Source: Sipunculus nudus (Eukaryota; Annelida; Sipuncula; Golfingiida; Sipunculidae). Taken from it: a stretch of DNA of 64,000 nt. Below the pieces are notes generated by a model. That model saw only the letters and a program-made list of their open reading frames with translations, did not search any database and had not been told where the DNA came from. The stretch is taken from assembly GCA_026874595.1 (NCBI GenBank), contig CM049319.1, positions 58,104,917-58,168,916 of the forward strand, given 5' to 3'. A program made the translations under genes and the position numbers. Within the stretch, counting starts at the first letter, position 1. Every line of letters begins with the position of its first letter. Positions 13,037 to 25,010 of the stretch are shown piece by piece.

Positions 13037-14116
13037 CAGCTCAGCTGACTGGCAGTGTTAGTTATGTATGCTACATGAACTAATCAGTATGTAGCGAATC
13101 ACAAACTAATTATAAATCCAAAGAAGTCTGTTCACTTTTAGTGTCGCTGCAATAACTTAATAGGCCTTTGATGGATTTTCACAAAACTCACCACAACTAC
13201 TAACCAACAGATTATCTTGCCCAAGTTCGATTTTGGGCAACATTCATGCATATTCAATTAGATCACAGGTCACTTGGCTACTTTGTTGTGTCGCAGCAAT
13301 AACTTACGAAGAATATGAAGGATTTTGATCAAACTCATCAGAAATGTTAATCAATAAAAAAATATCTCGCCTAACCTAATGCACATTTATTAAGGTCAGA
13401 GGTCACTACACTTTGGACGCACTTTGTTGACTTACCAAAAATCCTATGGATTTTCATGAAATTCATTATACACATTTACCTATAGAGTTTCTCACTTGCA
13501 TTACTTTCTCATCAAATTCAATCATATTTAATGAGGCCAGAGGTCACCAGATTCATTTTGGGCATATAATGTATATTTGCATTCCTCTTTTTTGTCTTAC
13601 AATCATTGAATATAATTTAACAGTCCCTTCCACCTTTAATAACATACGCATGATTGCCTCAGTTTCAGTGTGTTTGCTGCATTTATTATTCACTGCTGCA
13701 ACTTTTAGAGACTTGTCCAATGTGAATTATGTCAAAAAATTTTCTAGAATTTCTATTATTCCTAAATAAAAACTCTAGAAAATTTTCAGGAAATTTGTTT
13801 AAAAAAAAAATACTTGGATTCCTGTTTTTGACCTCATTTTATTTCTGAATTAACACAGGAAATGTGTAGTAGATGGTAAGAGCTGCCAGAGACATGTCAG
13901 AGTAAATAAGCTCACACAATGCAAGTAAGAACTGTAAGTGTAGGAGTAGTTAAGATTTATTTGAGCATTTAAAATCTGCTTGAGTTATAATGAAAGTCTA
14001 ATATAGAATTTTTTTTTTCATAAGCTTTATCGACTCGATATAGTATCACAGTGGAGAAACATTTATAGTCCAATCACGATCAGCTGAGCGCCGTGACCCA
14101 TGGGTCCCTTGTTTTT
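13037..14116. mobile_element. Dispersed repeat family A copy with Helitron-like 3' end
   Basis: Starts near CAGCTCAGCTGACTGGCAG and ends at 14084-14116 with the palindrome GACCCATGGGTC followed by CCCTTGTTTTT. The interior (13130-13570) shares words such as AACTACTAACCAACAGATTA and AGAATATGAAGGATTTTGAT with 27977-28460, 51640-51930 and 57951-58290. The motif 'ggtcacaggtcact' recurs within it, suggesting an internal tandem origin. An open frame at 13446-13769 lies in this repeat and is not called a gene. Confidence 0.65.
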
Positions 14117-14500
14117 TAATGATGAAGGTCTACTGGAGTACTAATTAGAAACTTCCAGAGTATTAGGATTTACTAGAGCAATGAGAAGGTGTACAAGAGC
14201 AATTAAGATCTACTACATTAAATAAGAATGAACTTATGTTGTAAGTTTACCTCTGTTGTAAGTAAGATCAACTAAAGCAATGGAGAGTTCCACCAGAGCA
14301 AGTAGACTACAACAGCAAGCAGTTAAAATCGTAACCAGATCTTGCAAACATTGTTTGCCTGTACAAGCTTTAAGCCAGTTGCGGGGGAGGAAAATGGATA
14401 TTTCAGGCGGTAAAAAAATATGTTTCCCCTCAGTATAATACAAGTTGTACAAATAAGAGGCCACAAAATATGTAACAATCAGGCTGCTTTTGTTCATCTC
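14117..14500. other. Non-coding, nothing recognised
   Basis: AT-rich, with short irregular repeats of the type ACTAGAGCAATGAGAAG near 14120-14300. No gene seen. Confidence 0.4.
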
Positions 14501-15245
14501 CGACTAGGGAGACCACGTCAGGTAATTGCTAATTAAAACATTTCAGCACAGTCTAACAGCTCGTCCAAAAGTACCAGCTAAAGGACTGCTGTGTGCACAA
14601 TTATCACTTGGCATATGTCATGCGGGGGAGGTTGACGGGAAAGAGCGAGCGAGCAATTTTCTTCACAAAGCTCAGTTGACCTTTGTGAAGTTAGGCAGGT
14701 GATGAGACCCCCCTCTAAAGAGACTGAGCGATGTCGTAAGCATGCCGGCACTCAGACCGCAGCTAAACTCGTACTCTTTGCGTCATTGGACCAGTTGGGA
14801 AGCCAGTAGACCAAATACACTTTGTTCTTTTTTCTTCCCTTTTAAATCTCAGTTCACTTAAAATAGTCACTGTTTCTGCGACTGCTGCGGCGGAGAGCAG
14901 GCAGGAACTATTAGCAAAAATACTTTTCCTTCAGTACCATTTGTTACTGAGAGGGTTTGTCAAACTGTTAAAGGGCCCCTTGCCTGATTAGTCGATATAT
15001 ATTGTGGGTTTTTGATGGCGGGATGGAGGATGAGGTAAGCGGAGGTGGTCGTGGGCGGAACACACGAAGGACAAATACTTTGTGATGTCAGCAGGAGCTG
15101 CTGTTCAGGCTGGCTGTTGTTATGTGCTGATCAGCGGCACCTGTCTGCAAATAAAAGTGTCTGTGCTCCTTGATTTACGTGTGGTCCATATGAATGGCTA
15201 CGTTAAGTTTGATGGATCATCCTCATCGCTGCCTTCCTGCAGGTC
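14500..15245. other. Unique GC-richer island, candidate conserved non-coding element
   Basis: This block lacks long frames but also lacks repeat-family matches elsewhere in the window. It contains a homeodomain-like core (ATTGCTAATTAAAAC at about 14525), CpG-bearing words and a balanced composition. These are weak pointers to regulatory DNA; only cross-species alignment would show whether it is conserved. Confidence 0.25.
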
Positions 15246-16242
15246 CCTTTAATGTTCTTTACATGTGATATTGCTTCTGCCTCCAAGGTTGACAACTGCA
15301 TTTACAGTTGGTCACATATACAATATTCATCTACTTATATTACATCAAACTTCAAAATCAAAATTTGTTATATTTCAAGGAAACACCTTCTGTTTAGCCC
15401 ATTTCACATGCATATGCTTACAAAATATTACTTATTCTGTAAAGTCTTCATCACTAAAACACCCATGTTTGTGTAATTTGCCTTGAAAGGATTTTTATCC
15501 ACCACACTTGAATAGTCCACATTGTCCTCTTAACTACATTTATACAATGAAGTCCCAGTGCATTATGGGTGTCAGATTTTGACTCCAACAATCCCTTGAC
15601 AGCAGTGTCTATTTCCCTATTAGCTATGATTTTTGCTAGTATTCATGACTTTGCAATGACTTGGCAATTAACAGGTTTACAAAATTGTTTGACAATTTTC
15701 TTTCAGGAAAATAAAATAATAAAATTTCACTAAAATTTTCCCTTTATTATATTGTTTCTACCTGTTGAGCAAAATATTTATGTTTTCACCATGTGGTTCC
15801 CCGACCATATGAAATTATCTTTAAAAAATGTAATAAAAAGGTAAAATAGAAATTCAGCCATGTGGACTATTTTCTGGAAAAAGAGTTCCTGTGAAAAAGG
15901 TCTATTGATTTCTATGAAGGCTATAATTAGCCAAGAGCTGCAAGTGTACTCCATTCCACCAACCTGTTTCCACATGTTTGTTGGAGATCATTTTCTTAAA
16001 AGTAAATAGTTTTCAGTAATTTCTTAGAAATCTGCACATGGCTGTATCAGCCTTTTATGGCAATTTAGAATTTTACAAAAATTCTTCAGCTTGTGTTTCA
16101 CAACTTTTTAGACTCTTTACAATGACCTGACTGATCAGGTGACTCCATGGGTATGTTGCCATCTTTGTTTGTGCTGGTTATATTATTTAGATTGTTTACA
16201 TGACATCATCCAGTAACTAACAGATATGTTGTAACTCCCATT

Positions 16243-16730
16243 ATTCCACCCCCCCCCCCCCCCCCACCACCCAAGTCCTTGCACCTGTGGACTGGGGAAA
16301 TGAGTTATATTTCTAATGTATATGTCAAGGCTCAGATTGCGATCTGCTCGGATCTTAGATCTCTCCAGCCCCAATTGTGATTGCAGTTCAGGCCGGCCCA
16401 AACTTCAGTCGCAATCCAGGCTGGCCAGATCTTAGATCCGTCCAGCCCAGATTGCAATCACAGTTTGGGCTGGACAGATTGCAGTCCTAAACTTGACCAG
16501 CCCATATTGTGATCCATGCTTATACTATCACAGGAGTGACACATAAAATGTTTTGCAAGCTCATTTGGTATTGCATGGTACCAATTCCCCATAATAAATA
16601 CTATTATAATACAAATAGGAACATGCAAAAAAGCTGCTTGTTGAATAAGGTGAAAAAAAAAAGAAACAACTAGGCAGTTGCTAAAATGCAAAGTCTAGGA
16701 TCGCAATCTCAGCTGGACAGATCTTAGATC
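16243..16730. repeat. Poly-C run followed by degenerate tandem repeat
   Basis: A C homopolymer at about 16247-16265 precedes a stretch (16325-16510, again 16695-16730) in which words such as AGATCTTAGATC, CCAGCCCAGATTGCAATC and GGCTGGACAGAT recur at irregular spacing. Open frames on the minus strand here follow the repeat. Confidence 0.6.
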
Positions 16731-16841
16731 TTAGCAGTTTTCTTTATTTATCATATTTCTTTATATAATCATATTGTAATACCTTTAATTATCTGTTAAC
16801 CTGGACAAATACTAAAGTGAAATATTATCAATTAACAAATT

Positions 16842-16882
16842 GGGGGGGGGGGGGGATTGGGGTATATCCCCCCCCCCCCCCC
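16842..16882. repeat. Poly-G / poly-C inverted pair
   Basis: A run of about 14 G is followed, after ATTGGGGTATAT, by a run of about 14 C. The pair can fold as a G:C hairpin on either strand and the G run could form a quadruplex. Confidence 0.85.
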
Positions 16883-17179
16883 ATGGCAAGAGGGGGATGG
16901 TTAATGTAATCCCCCCGAACTTTCCAAAGAATAATATTTATATAATTCAAATGAAATATATTATTACATAGAATTATAGACTTTGGTTCCATTTATGAGT
17001 TTACTGTTAGATATAATATCTAAACCTGGTTTAAAATTAACTTAAACTGGAAACATAATACCTTATTTTCTAACCAATTATACTTGATAATAATGTAATT
17101 AAAATCTGATCAAGTATATACAATTAAAATGTGTCAAACAGATGCTAATATATTTGAAATGTATCATACAGACCCTAAA

Positions 17180-17206
17180 AAGTATATATATATATATATA
17201 TATTGT
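17180..17206. repeat. (TA)n microsatellite
   Basis: Simple TA dinucleotide run, with a GTGT stretch just after it. Confidence 0.9.
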
Positions 17207-17614
17207 GTGTTTGTTGTGTGCAAGTCATCCCCCACCACCCTGGGAGATAAAATTGACACCACTGTTTATTATTTATAAATAATAATTTGAGACACACTTT
17301 CAGTGATTGCAGTTGTGATCACTGAAGGACAAATAATAATTCAAGTATGGCAGTTATAAGCCAGATGTTACTGGCCCTACTACGCAAGCTGCCCATTCAC
17401 CTACCTTTAAAAAAAAAAATTATGTGATTCTGGCTTCTTCTGTGTATATATTAAGGATCTTGGGAAAATCCTGGTTATGAAAAGTTCTTATAATGCCTCC
17501 ATGAAGGATGTTTGAACTTGGTTATCACTACATGTTTGTAAACACAGCAATGTTGACAAATGGGAAAAACAGGTAACCTAAGGTGGTAGGTTGCATATAT
17601 GGGGAGGTAGAAAG

Positions 17615-17825
17615 GTCACTTGTTGCAAAACACTGTTTGCAGGGCTCTGGCTTATCTGACTTGCCACCAGATGCCCATGTTGAATTTTTTTTTATTGTTT
17701 TGGTGGACCCCCACATACTATGAACACATTGATATAAACAAAACAAGTGGCCTATATGTGGCGTTATCCATGTTTTCTGGCCTATTTTTATCAAAGCTCC
17801 ATGGGATAACCTTTAGTTTATAATG
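17615..17825 (+). repeat. Dispersed repeat family C
   Basis: Similar in order to 22545-22715 (same strand) and, inverted, to 34385-34600. Shared signals are a TTGCCACCAGATG-type word, TTTTGGTGG, ATATAAACAAAA and a trailing TTTTTATAAAAGGTTT-like stretch. It is probably an old MITE-type element; no ends defined. Confidence 0.6.
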
Positions 17826-17892
17826 GTTATTGGGCCCCTTTGAAATTATTATATACAGGAGAAAGGTGAAACTTGGATATAAACTTTTAGTA

Positions 17893-19820
17893 GCGAACCT
17901 GTGAGCTTATGCGATGGTGTGATGTCGCCTGTCATCCTGCGTCCAGCGTCCGTCGTCTGTACGTTAACCCATACTATCTTGAAAACAGCAAGAGTTAGCA
18001 TCACACAAATTTTTGCAAAATATTAGTCTTTTAAAAAACTCTATCCGATTTTGCTTATTTTTTGGCTAACTGCATTTTATTAGATTTTATAGGGAAATTT
18101 AAAAGCTAAAACAGCTTCCCATCACACAACAAATGCACATGGAATAAGTTTACTTAACCTTAATCATATGCCATAACAGCCCATTTTAGCTTAGTGTCTA
18201 CAAAGATCTTCCTCTCAAAAACCACTGGACCAAATTCTAAAATCTCACACATTAATTATCCTCAGATGTTGATAATTTAAGTTTGTTCAAATGGTTTTGG
18301 TTCAGTGCTTTTTGGCTGAGTTACGGAAAGCTGAACTTAGCCAGTATGCTGTATCTTCCTATATGAGTGATAAACCTGCAAAACGTTTTTCGACTGATGC
18401 CACTGAAGCCGGTTTGTTTAATATTTTACAAGAATAATCTCCACAATAATTCTTATAATAATTGTCTTTAATGGTTCCCCATGAATGATTTTTGGCTGAA
18501 TTATGGAGATTGAATTGAGTCATTTTACCATATTTGTTAGCTGTGTGATGCTGTTACATCTAGCCTGGCACCTGTTTATCAGCAGCTATAACATCATGCA
18601 ACTAGATATTTAGATTTCAGGTTATCTATGGTCTTCTTGACAAAAATGTTTTTTAAAAGCTTTTAAAAAATGTAGATTTATGATTTTAGATAACATCTGT
18701 ACATTAACTCATAATTTCTCAGGAATAACAGGAGCTACCATTCCCAGATTTGATGCAGTTGTCTGTCACATATAAAATGTTGTGGGATTCAGCTTATTTT
18801 TGCTATCTGCATATACTTAGATTTTTAGGGAAAAAGTCTTCTTCTTGTAAATGGTTCAGCCAAATTGTTCAATATTTTACAGAAATGATCCCAGAGACGA
18901 GCCCTCTCAATTTTGTTAAAATGGTTTGTGTTTGATAAATTTTAGCGGAGTTACACAAATTTGAACTTAGTCATTTTGACAAGTAAGCATACCAGTTGAC
19001 ATAGTAATCTCAGAAATTACAGGAGCTAGCATTACCAAGTATTGTGCAAATGTTGGTCACATGACTCATATTTGAAATTGCAGATTTTGTGGTGCCACCT
19101 ACTCTGTATCAGATTAGGCAACAGGTCAGGAGTTCACTCAGTGCAGCCAGGTACAGGTCAGGAGTTCACTCAGTGGAGTAGCAGCATTCTATTTATAGCT
19201 TTGGCAGACTGCCCACTGCATCAGATTTGGCACCAAAGTATAGCCTGGATCTATTTATATCTTTGGCAGACTGCCAACTGTGTCAGATTATGCAACAGGT
19301 CAAGAGTTCACTCAGTGCTGCTAGGACCTGTCTATGTGTCTTTGATGGTTTTCTCGTTCACAAGACAGGTGTCGCCATCTACAATGACTTTTGCACTGTG
19401 TATGTGCCTGCTTATTTCAATGAAGGATTTGAAATATCAACCTGAAATTTGGCATATTTAAACATATCAAATAGCTTTGTTGAATACAAGACTGGTGGTG
19501 CCACCTACAATAATTTTTGCACAGTGTGTGTCTCTTTCTGTTTCTTAGGAGGGGTTTGATATATCAGTCTGAAATTGGGCATATGTATATATCTCTGATA
19601 GCTTCATTGTATACAAGACTGGTGGTGCCAGCTACCTTCATTTTTTTGTTGTGTGCACCCATGCCAGAATTTCAGCAGTGATGTTTGTTTAATTGTTTCT
19701 TGATCAAAATGTTTAGTACTTGCATTGTTCATATATATGAAAAATAATGGTTCAGCATTGAAGTGTTATACCTTGTGTTTATTCCAATGCACAGGTTTGC
19801 ATTAGTCCTGTAGGCCTTGT
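17893..19820 (+). mobile_element. Dispersed repeat family B, near-complete copy (Helitron-like)
   Basis: Left end GCGAACCTGTGAGCTTATGC is shared with 47306 and 48639. The right end is shared with the intron 8 copy and carries a small hairpin (AATGCA at 19786, TGCATT at 19798, 6-base loop). The 3' third contains tandem units of about 150 bp around GGTGGTGCCACCTACAAT. A subregion at 19100-19330 repeats CAAGAGTTCACTCAGTGC. No transposase or helicase frame is present. Hairpin near the 3' end plus internal tandem units fits non-autonomous Helitron-like elements, but the class is inferred. Confidence 0.7.
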
Positions 19821-21280
19821 TACAAAGCAGGGGGAATCTAAAACATTTAGCTAAGCTTACTAAGGTAACAGTCTTGTTGTTTTAGATTAGAGCTTAAACT
19901 TTCATTTAATAAATTTTGAATTTTATCTGATAAAATAAACACTGAGTGGCATGAGACACTAAAGGAATGGAAATTCATGAGAACTTGAAACAAACATTTA
20001 AAAATGTCAACAATAATATGACCCAGCTTCCTATATGGCAGAACACAAGCAATGACACCCACATTTATAAATGTCACTGTTTAGTGCCATATCCACAACA
20101 TACAAGACATTTTTGTACATCTGGCTACTGTGCCATTCCCAGAATCCCTTGCCAGTACCAGCTGTCGTCATCAGGACCACATTATCAGTAGTCTGTTTTT
20201 TTGAGCCAATTAGGAAATCACTGTTGTCAAAGAGAGGTCTATTTAGCTTTAAATAACCTGGATAGAAAGGAAAGTGTTTTCCTCGATTAATCCTGGCTTT
20301 TTCTCAGAATTAATTTCTTAATTTTTATGTATACTTCTTTACATATAACAGTATGTATAGTCGAATTTTAGACCAGGAACTGGCGTAGGTGGTGTGTGGG
20401 AGGATACAAAAAATCTAGGTTAGTGTGTTGAGTATCTGAAACTTTATATGATCCCACTGACTGCCCCAGCTGAGACACAGCAAGGCAGCGGGCCCTGGAA
20501 CTGAAATTAAACATGACTTTATAATTCTTGTTAATATGATATTTGATATAATACTGATATGTATTTATTCATAATGATTATAATTAAATATATTTTTCAG
20601 TCTCATAATATTTTCTAGTTGAATTCCTGTGTTTGTTTTAATTAATAATTATATATTACCTTTTGATTGTTTGAAATTCATGATAATATTTATACTTGAA
20701 ATTTATTTATACCTTTTGTAATGTTTATATGTTATATATTTATGGTCATGAATTATGTTTTTCAGTTTTATATTGATTATTTTAGGTTGAATAACTATTT
20801 TATCACAATTTTTAATAATTAAATGTTACTTTTTGATCGTTGTTAAATCTTATAATTTATTCTTATCAATACTTCTTATATTAGATGTATGTGTTACATA
20901 TTTATGTTGATAAATAGTAATTACATATATTTTTAGTCTCTGCCTTAGGAGGGAGGATTACTAAAAAGGTCCTTCTCTCTGCTGTCCCACCCCCTTCTTT
21001 TAGTAAATATCTTTAAAACCTCCGCTGCTTCCTTCCAGGATTATACAGACATACTCATAACATGACCAACATGTGATAATAACCTTCAGATGGCAGCACC
21101 TCTATTGAACTACTATCTGTGTTCCATAATGGTCTTTTCAGCTTTCCACACAGATAAGTCCGTAAATAAGAACACTTCAGTCTTCAAATCAGGTACAAAG
21201 ATTCTTTGGAGCTAGGGGAATTAAATGAATGCTATATTGAATGGAAATATTTTCACACTGATATTTCCATTGGACTTTAA
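19821..21280. other. Non-coding, nothing recognised
   Basis: AT-rich (very so at 20520-20930). A short pyrimidine-rich, less AT-rich patch at 20935-21090 is unique in the window. No gene seen. Confidence 0.45.
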
Positions 21281-21284
21281 ATCA

Positions 21285-21545
21285 GGGTGCGAAATAGTAC
21301 ATTTTCTTTTGTGCATGTAGAAATCGTACCGAGAGTGCACTCTGTGATTGTATTATAGACTGATGAAAAAAAGTTTGTGCAGTATCTTATTTTTTTACTA
21401 ATCATAAACGTCGCAATCAGAAATTAGCATTTCCATTCTTTGAGCAACAGAAACTCCTTAACAAGCAAACTTTCTCATTAGTATTGCAAGGTGCATGATG
21501 AAATCTTTAGTTGCATGTAGGTTTTGTTTCAAGGGTGCACCTGGA
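21285..21545 (+). mobile_element. Dispersed repeat D, uninterrupted copy
   Basis: This block is the reverse complement of the two flanks of the nested insertion at 24640-26665. Shared words (this strand) are TCAGGGTGCGAAATAGTACA, CAGTATCTTATTTTTTTACT and CATTTCCATTCTTTGAGCAA. It serves as the empty site for that insertion. Confidence 0.85.
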
Positions 21546-22544
21546 GCAAGAAAAAATTTTTTAGCCTAATTCGTACCCTGTTTGGAATTTTGCAGAACGC
21601 AAAATTTTTTGGTTTTTATTTTTGCTTTTACCCTTTATCTCATGAACTGCTCCATCAATCATTACCAAATCTTCTTAACATTGATCATGCTTTGGACATT
21701 TCATTTTAGCTACAGATGACCCACCTCTGTTAAAAGACTGTATGTGATAAAAAATTATCTTTTACTTGACGGAAGCCTTCAGTCAAGGTCACATTTGGTA
21801 TTGGTGTGGTGCTTTGTTCATCGTCCAGCAGTCCGTCTGGGCATTCGTTAACAAGGTAACTGCTGACCCTAATTATATTGGTGTTACACAAATTAAGAGC
21901 TGTTCCACTAAAAAAAATTTGTATTATAATTCATATCTGTTTGAGATGCTATGTCACTTTGAGAAACTATGTAACTTTGAGATACCATGCCATTTTGCCT
22001 TAGAATTCTAAAGAATCTGGCAGGTTGCATACTATTAGTTTTGGTCCTAGGTATGAATGGATGATATCTAAATAATGTCTGTGATGTTAATTAAGTTTTT
22101 AAAAGAGAATAATATTCACCAAATTTCAATGGGCAGAACATGTGGGACAAGCTAAAAATTATATATTACTGTTTTCCTTTTACTTGAATGATGATAATGA
22201 ATCTTTAAAGACTATTAATATCCAATATCTTAATAATATAATATTATTTAAAGAGAAATTGTTATGGACTTTTTACAGTGAAGTATATATATACATGTGT
22301 CATATATATAGTGTGGATCATGGTTATAATAGTTCATAGTTTCTCTAACAGATGGCAGCAATTCAAGATGGTCTATTGTCAAAATCCACTGCTCAATTTG
22401 GAGGCCAGTGTCAAAGGTATATTGCACTGAATCTGGCACCATACAAGGTTGAATCAAATATATGAACAATTTCTTTTTTTTTTTTGTTATTTATTTATTT
22501 ATCATCAAACATAAACCTAAAAATCACATGTACACATAGTGGAA

Positions 22545-22715
22545 ATACAAACCGCCTTTCACAAACTCTGGTTTGATTTGCTGCCAGATGTTCTTGTTGA
22601 CTATGTTTGGATTATTTTGGTGGGCATATAAACAAAATGAACAGCCTGTGTGCTGTTGGATCAGCGTTTTCTTGTATATTTTTATAAAAGGTTTCAAGGG
22701 ATTATCTATAGTTAA
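22545..22715 (+). repeat. Dispersed repeat family C, second copy
   Basis: Matches 17615-17825 in order: CTGCCAGATG, TTTTGGTGGGCATATAAACA and TTTTTATAAAAGGTTTCAAG. Confidence 0.6.
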
Positions 22716-22827
22716 GAGACATCAGATAACAAAATAGGCCTCTTCCATAAATTAAAGACATAATCTTGACGGATAGATTTAAAAAAAGATTCCTGTTTTA
22801 GGGCAGGGGTGTGCTTCCTTAGTGTTC

Positions 22828-23145
22828 TCAGGTTACAAATGCACCCTCTGTGTGTATTCCATCAATTACAAACAAAACTCTTTGGTTTCTCCTGGGTTTG
22901 AAATCAATGCAGTCCATGTCTCGGGAGTTTATGAGTGATGTGATGCTCTTGTATGTTCCGCCGTTTCCCCGACTGTTAGGTATGCAGCCTATGTTTACTG
23001 TCATAGCAACGTAACCCACAGAAAAAATGCTGTATTGATGGATGTGTGCTAGGATTAGCTGTGCCGTGAAGCTTGACTTGATACACATAGGTTTGTTTGT
23101 GATGACTATGATGACGGTGATGTTGGATATCATCTTTTTCACCAT
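22828..23145 (-). other. 105-codon ATG open frame, unrecognised
   Basis: Minus-strand frame from ATG at 23145 to the stop at 22828. The first 35 or so residues are hydrophobic-rich (Ile/Val/Thr), the last third is more polar with Arg and Asp. No known domain is visible. The region is less AT-rich than its surroundings and has no repeat partner elsewhere in the window, so it may be an exon of an unseen minus-strand gene or non-coding. I see no flanking splice pattern that decides this. Confidence 0.2.
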
Positions 23146-23289
23146 GAAAGAATGATCACATATTTTCGAGTTAAGCCTTGGTTGTCTTTGTGGTCACGTT
23201 ATGTTGAAATACAACACAGTGGATGGAATTAATTTTGTGCACCACCAAGCACATGTTCTGCTTGAGAAAACTTATTCCATGTGTGTCCT

Positions 23290-23415
23290 GTTTACCATAA
23301 CACAACCATGGTAAGGGTCTGATTTTGCGCATGCTTAACAACTCCTAAACAAGAAGTAGCATATACAAGTTGTGAAACACCAGCGGGAAGCTTTAAAAAA
23401 TCTTGATTTGTGAAG
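23290..23415 (-). repeat. Dispersed repeat E
   Basis: In reverse complement it resembles 33650-33790 in intron 4 of RP2: shared order of ACTTCACAA, TCAAGATTTTT, AAGCT, TTTAGGAGTTGT-like and ATCAGACC words. Confidence 0.5.
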
Positions 23416-23461
23416 TTATGCTGTATGGCCATCTGATGGCAGTTATGCTGTGCTTGTGTAA

Positions 23462-23587
23462 AGGGCCACTGATTGTGCCTGGTGCAGTCTTGTTTCCTTA
23501 CTACTCCGGTACAAAAGTGAAAATAAGACTGCACCAGGCACAATCAGTGGCCCTGTTTCCTTACAACTCCGGTACAAAAGTGAAAAT
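23462..23587. repeat. Perfect 30-bp inverted repeat with duplicated 33-bp spacer (A-B-A'-B)
   Basis: Arm A (23462-23491) starts AGGGCCACTGATTGTG; arm A' (23525-23554) is its exact reverse complement. Spacer B (23492-23524) starts GTTTCCTTACTACTCC and is repeated directly after A' (23555-23587) with one base changed. An RNA from either strand would form a perfect 30-bp stem with a 33-nt loop. Confidence 0.95.
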
Positions 23588-24810
23588 ATTTTCTTAAAAG
23601 GCATATACCATAATATTTCAATTATAAACCAGTATATTTCATGTTTATTAAATATTCCTGATAAATGATTGGCTACCTTTAACATTATTTCCCAGTACTG
23701 GTCTTTTAGAATTCTGATGCTAAATGTGAATATAAATATATTCAATTGAATTTTTGCTCAAATATTAATGTATAAATAAATTCATCAACCCCTAGGCCCT
23801 ATATATAAGCTTTCCTCTGTATGGCTTAATAAAACATATTGAGGTTATCCAGACCTACATACATGTATTCAGATTATGCATTATTATAGTATTGTAATGT
23901 AACATTGAGGTGTGCACCCAGCCTATTGGAAAATTGTGCTTAAATTATGTTTATTTTGTTTATCACTTGTATGTTAGAGGCATAAAGGTAACCAATTATA
24001 TATTAAGCCTTGTAGATACTCATTTATATTATGTCCATGGCATTAAGCTACCCTGTCACATAAAATTGTAAACCCTCAGTCGTTAGTGTAAATTGTGTTT
24101 ACCTGGATATGAGTAATAGTTGGGCATTGACCATATTTAGCCCTGTTATTAGTGAATGTAAGGACCCATGTAAATTGGTTTTCAGAGGGGGATTAAAGCA
24201 TGAAATATGTAAAGAGGAATTTGGTATTAAAAATGTATAATCATTTCAAGGTAGACTCAACCATAACATAAATATTGATACAGGCTTGCACAAGTGTACA
24301 ATAGGTTTGGCTGATTAGATTCAGTCAATACATAGCTACTCAAGAGCAGGGGTTAACTTTAACACCACACTACCTACCTGACTAGTGGAATGTTTACTCA
24401 CCAATCAAGAGGTTTAGAAAGCAGAATGTTCTGCATGTTCTTTCCAGTAAAGTAAGATAATTTTATCATATTTTTTAAATTATCTCTGGTTTCAAAGTAT
24501 GGCTAAAATATTGTTTATCCGAACATCCTTTATCCAGAATCCTTACAATAAAAAATACCTAAAAAATTAGTGTAAGATCATCTGATTTCAAGCAAAAGTA
24601 CAAAAATCACAGAGTACTAATTAGGCTTAAAAATTTACATACTTCAGGTGCACCCTTGAAAAAAAACCTACATGCACCTAAATATTTCAACATGCACCTT
24701 GAAATACTGTTGAGAAAATTTGCTTGTTAAGGAGTGACTGTTGCTCAAAGAATAGAAATGCTAATTGTATCCGCCAAAACAGAGTTTTGCGGATACTATG
24801 TTTTCAGCTG

Positions 24811-24811
24811 G

Positions 24812-24848
<37 letters not shown>

Positions 24849-24850
24849 GT
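24811..24850. repeat. (CCG)n microsatellite
   Basis: About a dozen GCC/CCG triplets near the 5' end of the nested element. Proline or glycine runs in open frames here come from this repeat. Confidence 0.95.
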
Positions 24851-25010
24851 AGGTGTCCGGAGAACTCCTCCGTAACCGCTGGGCGGAATTTTCCGAAACC
24901 CGGGATTATGTTCGGGTCACATGTGAACTGCTGCGCCCCGATTTTGTTTTGACCTCTGACCTTTCCTCTGCGCTCTGCGTCCGTTTGTGCGTCTGTTTCC
25001 ACACATAAAC

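Noticed and set aside
10588-14116. One large Helitron-like element that captured the 10920-12340 blocks
   Set aside because: A second start-like end at 13037 pairs better with the 14116 end, so the intervening blocks are more simply host DNA.
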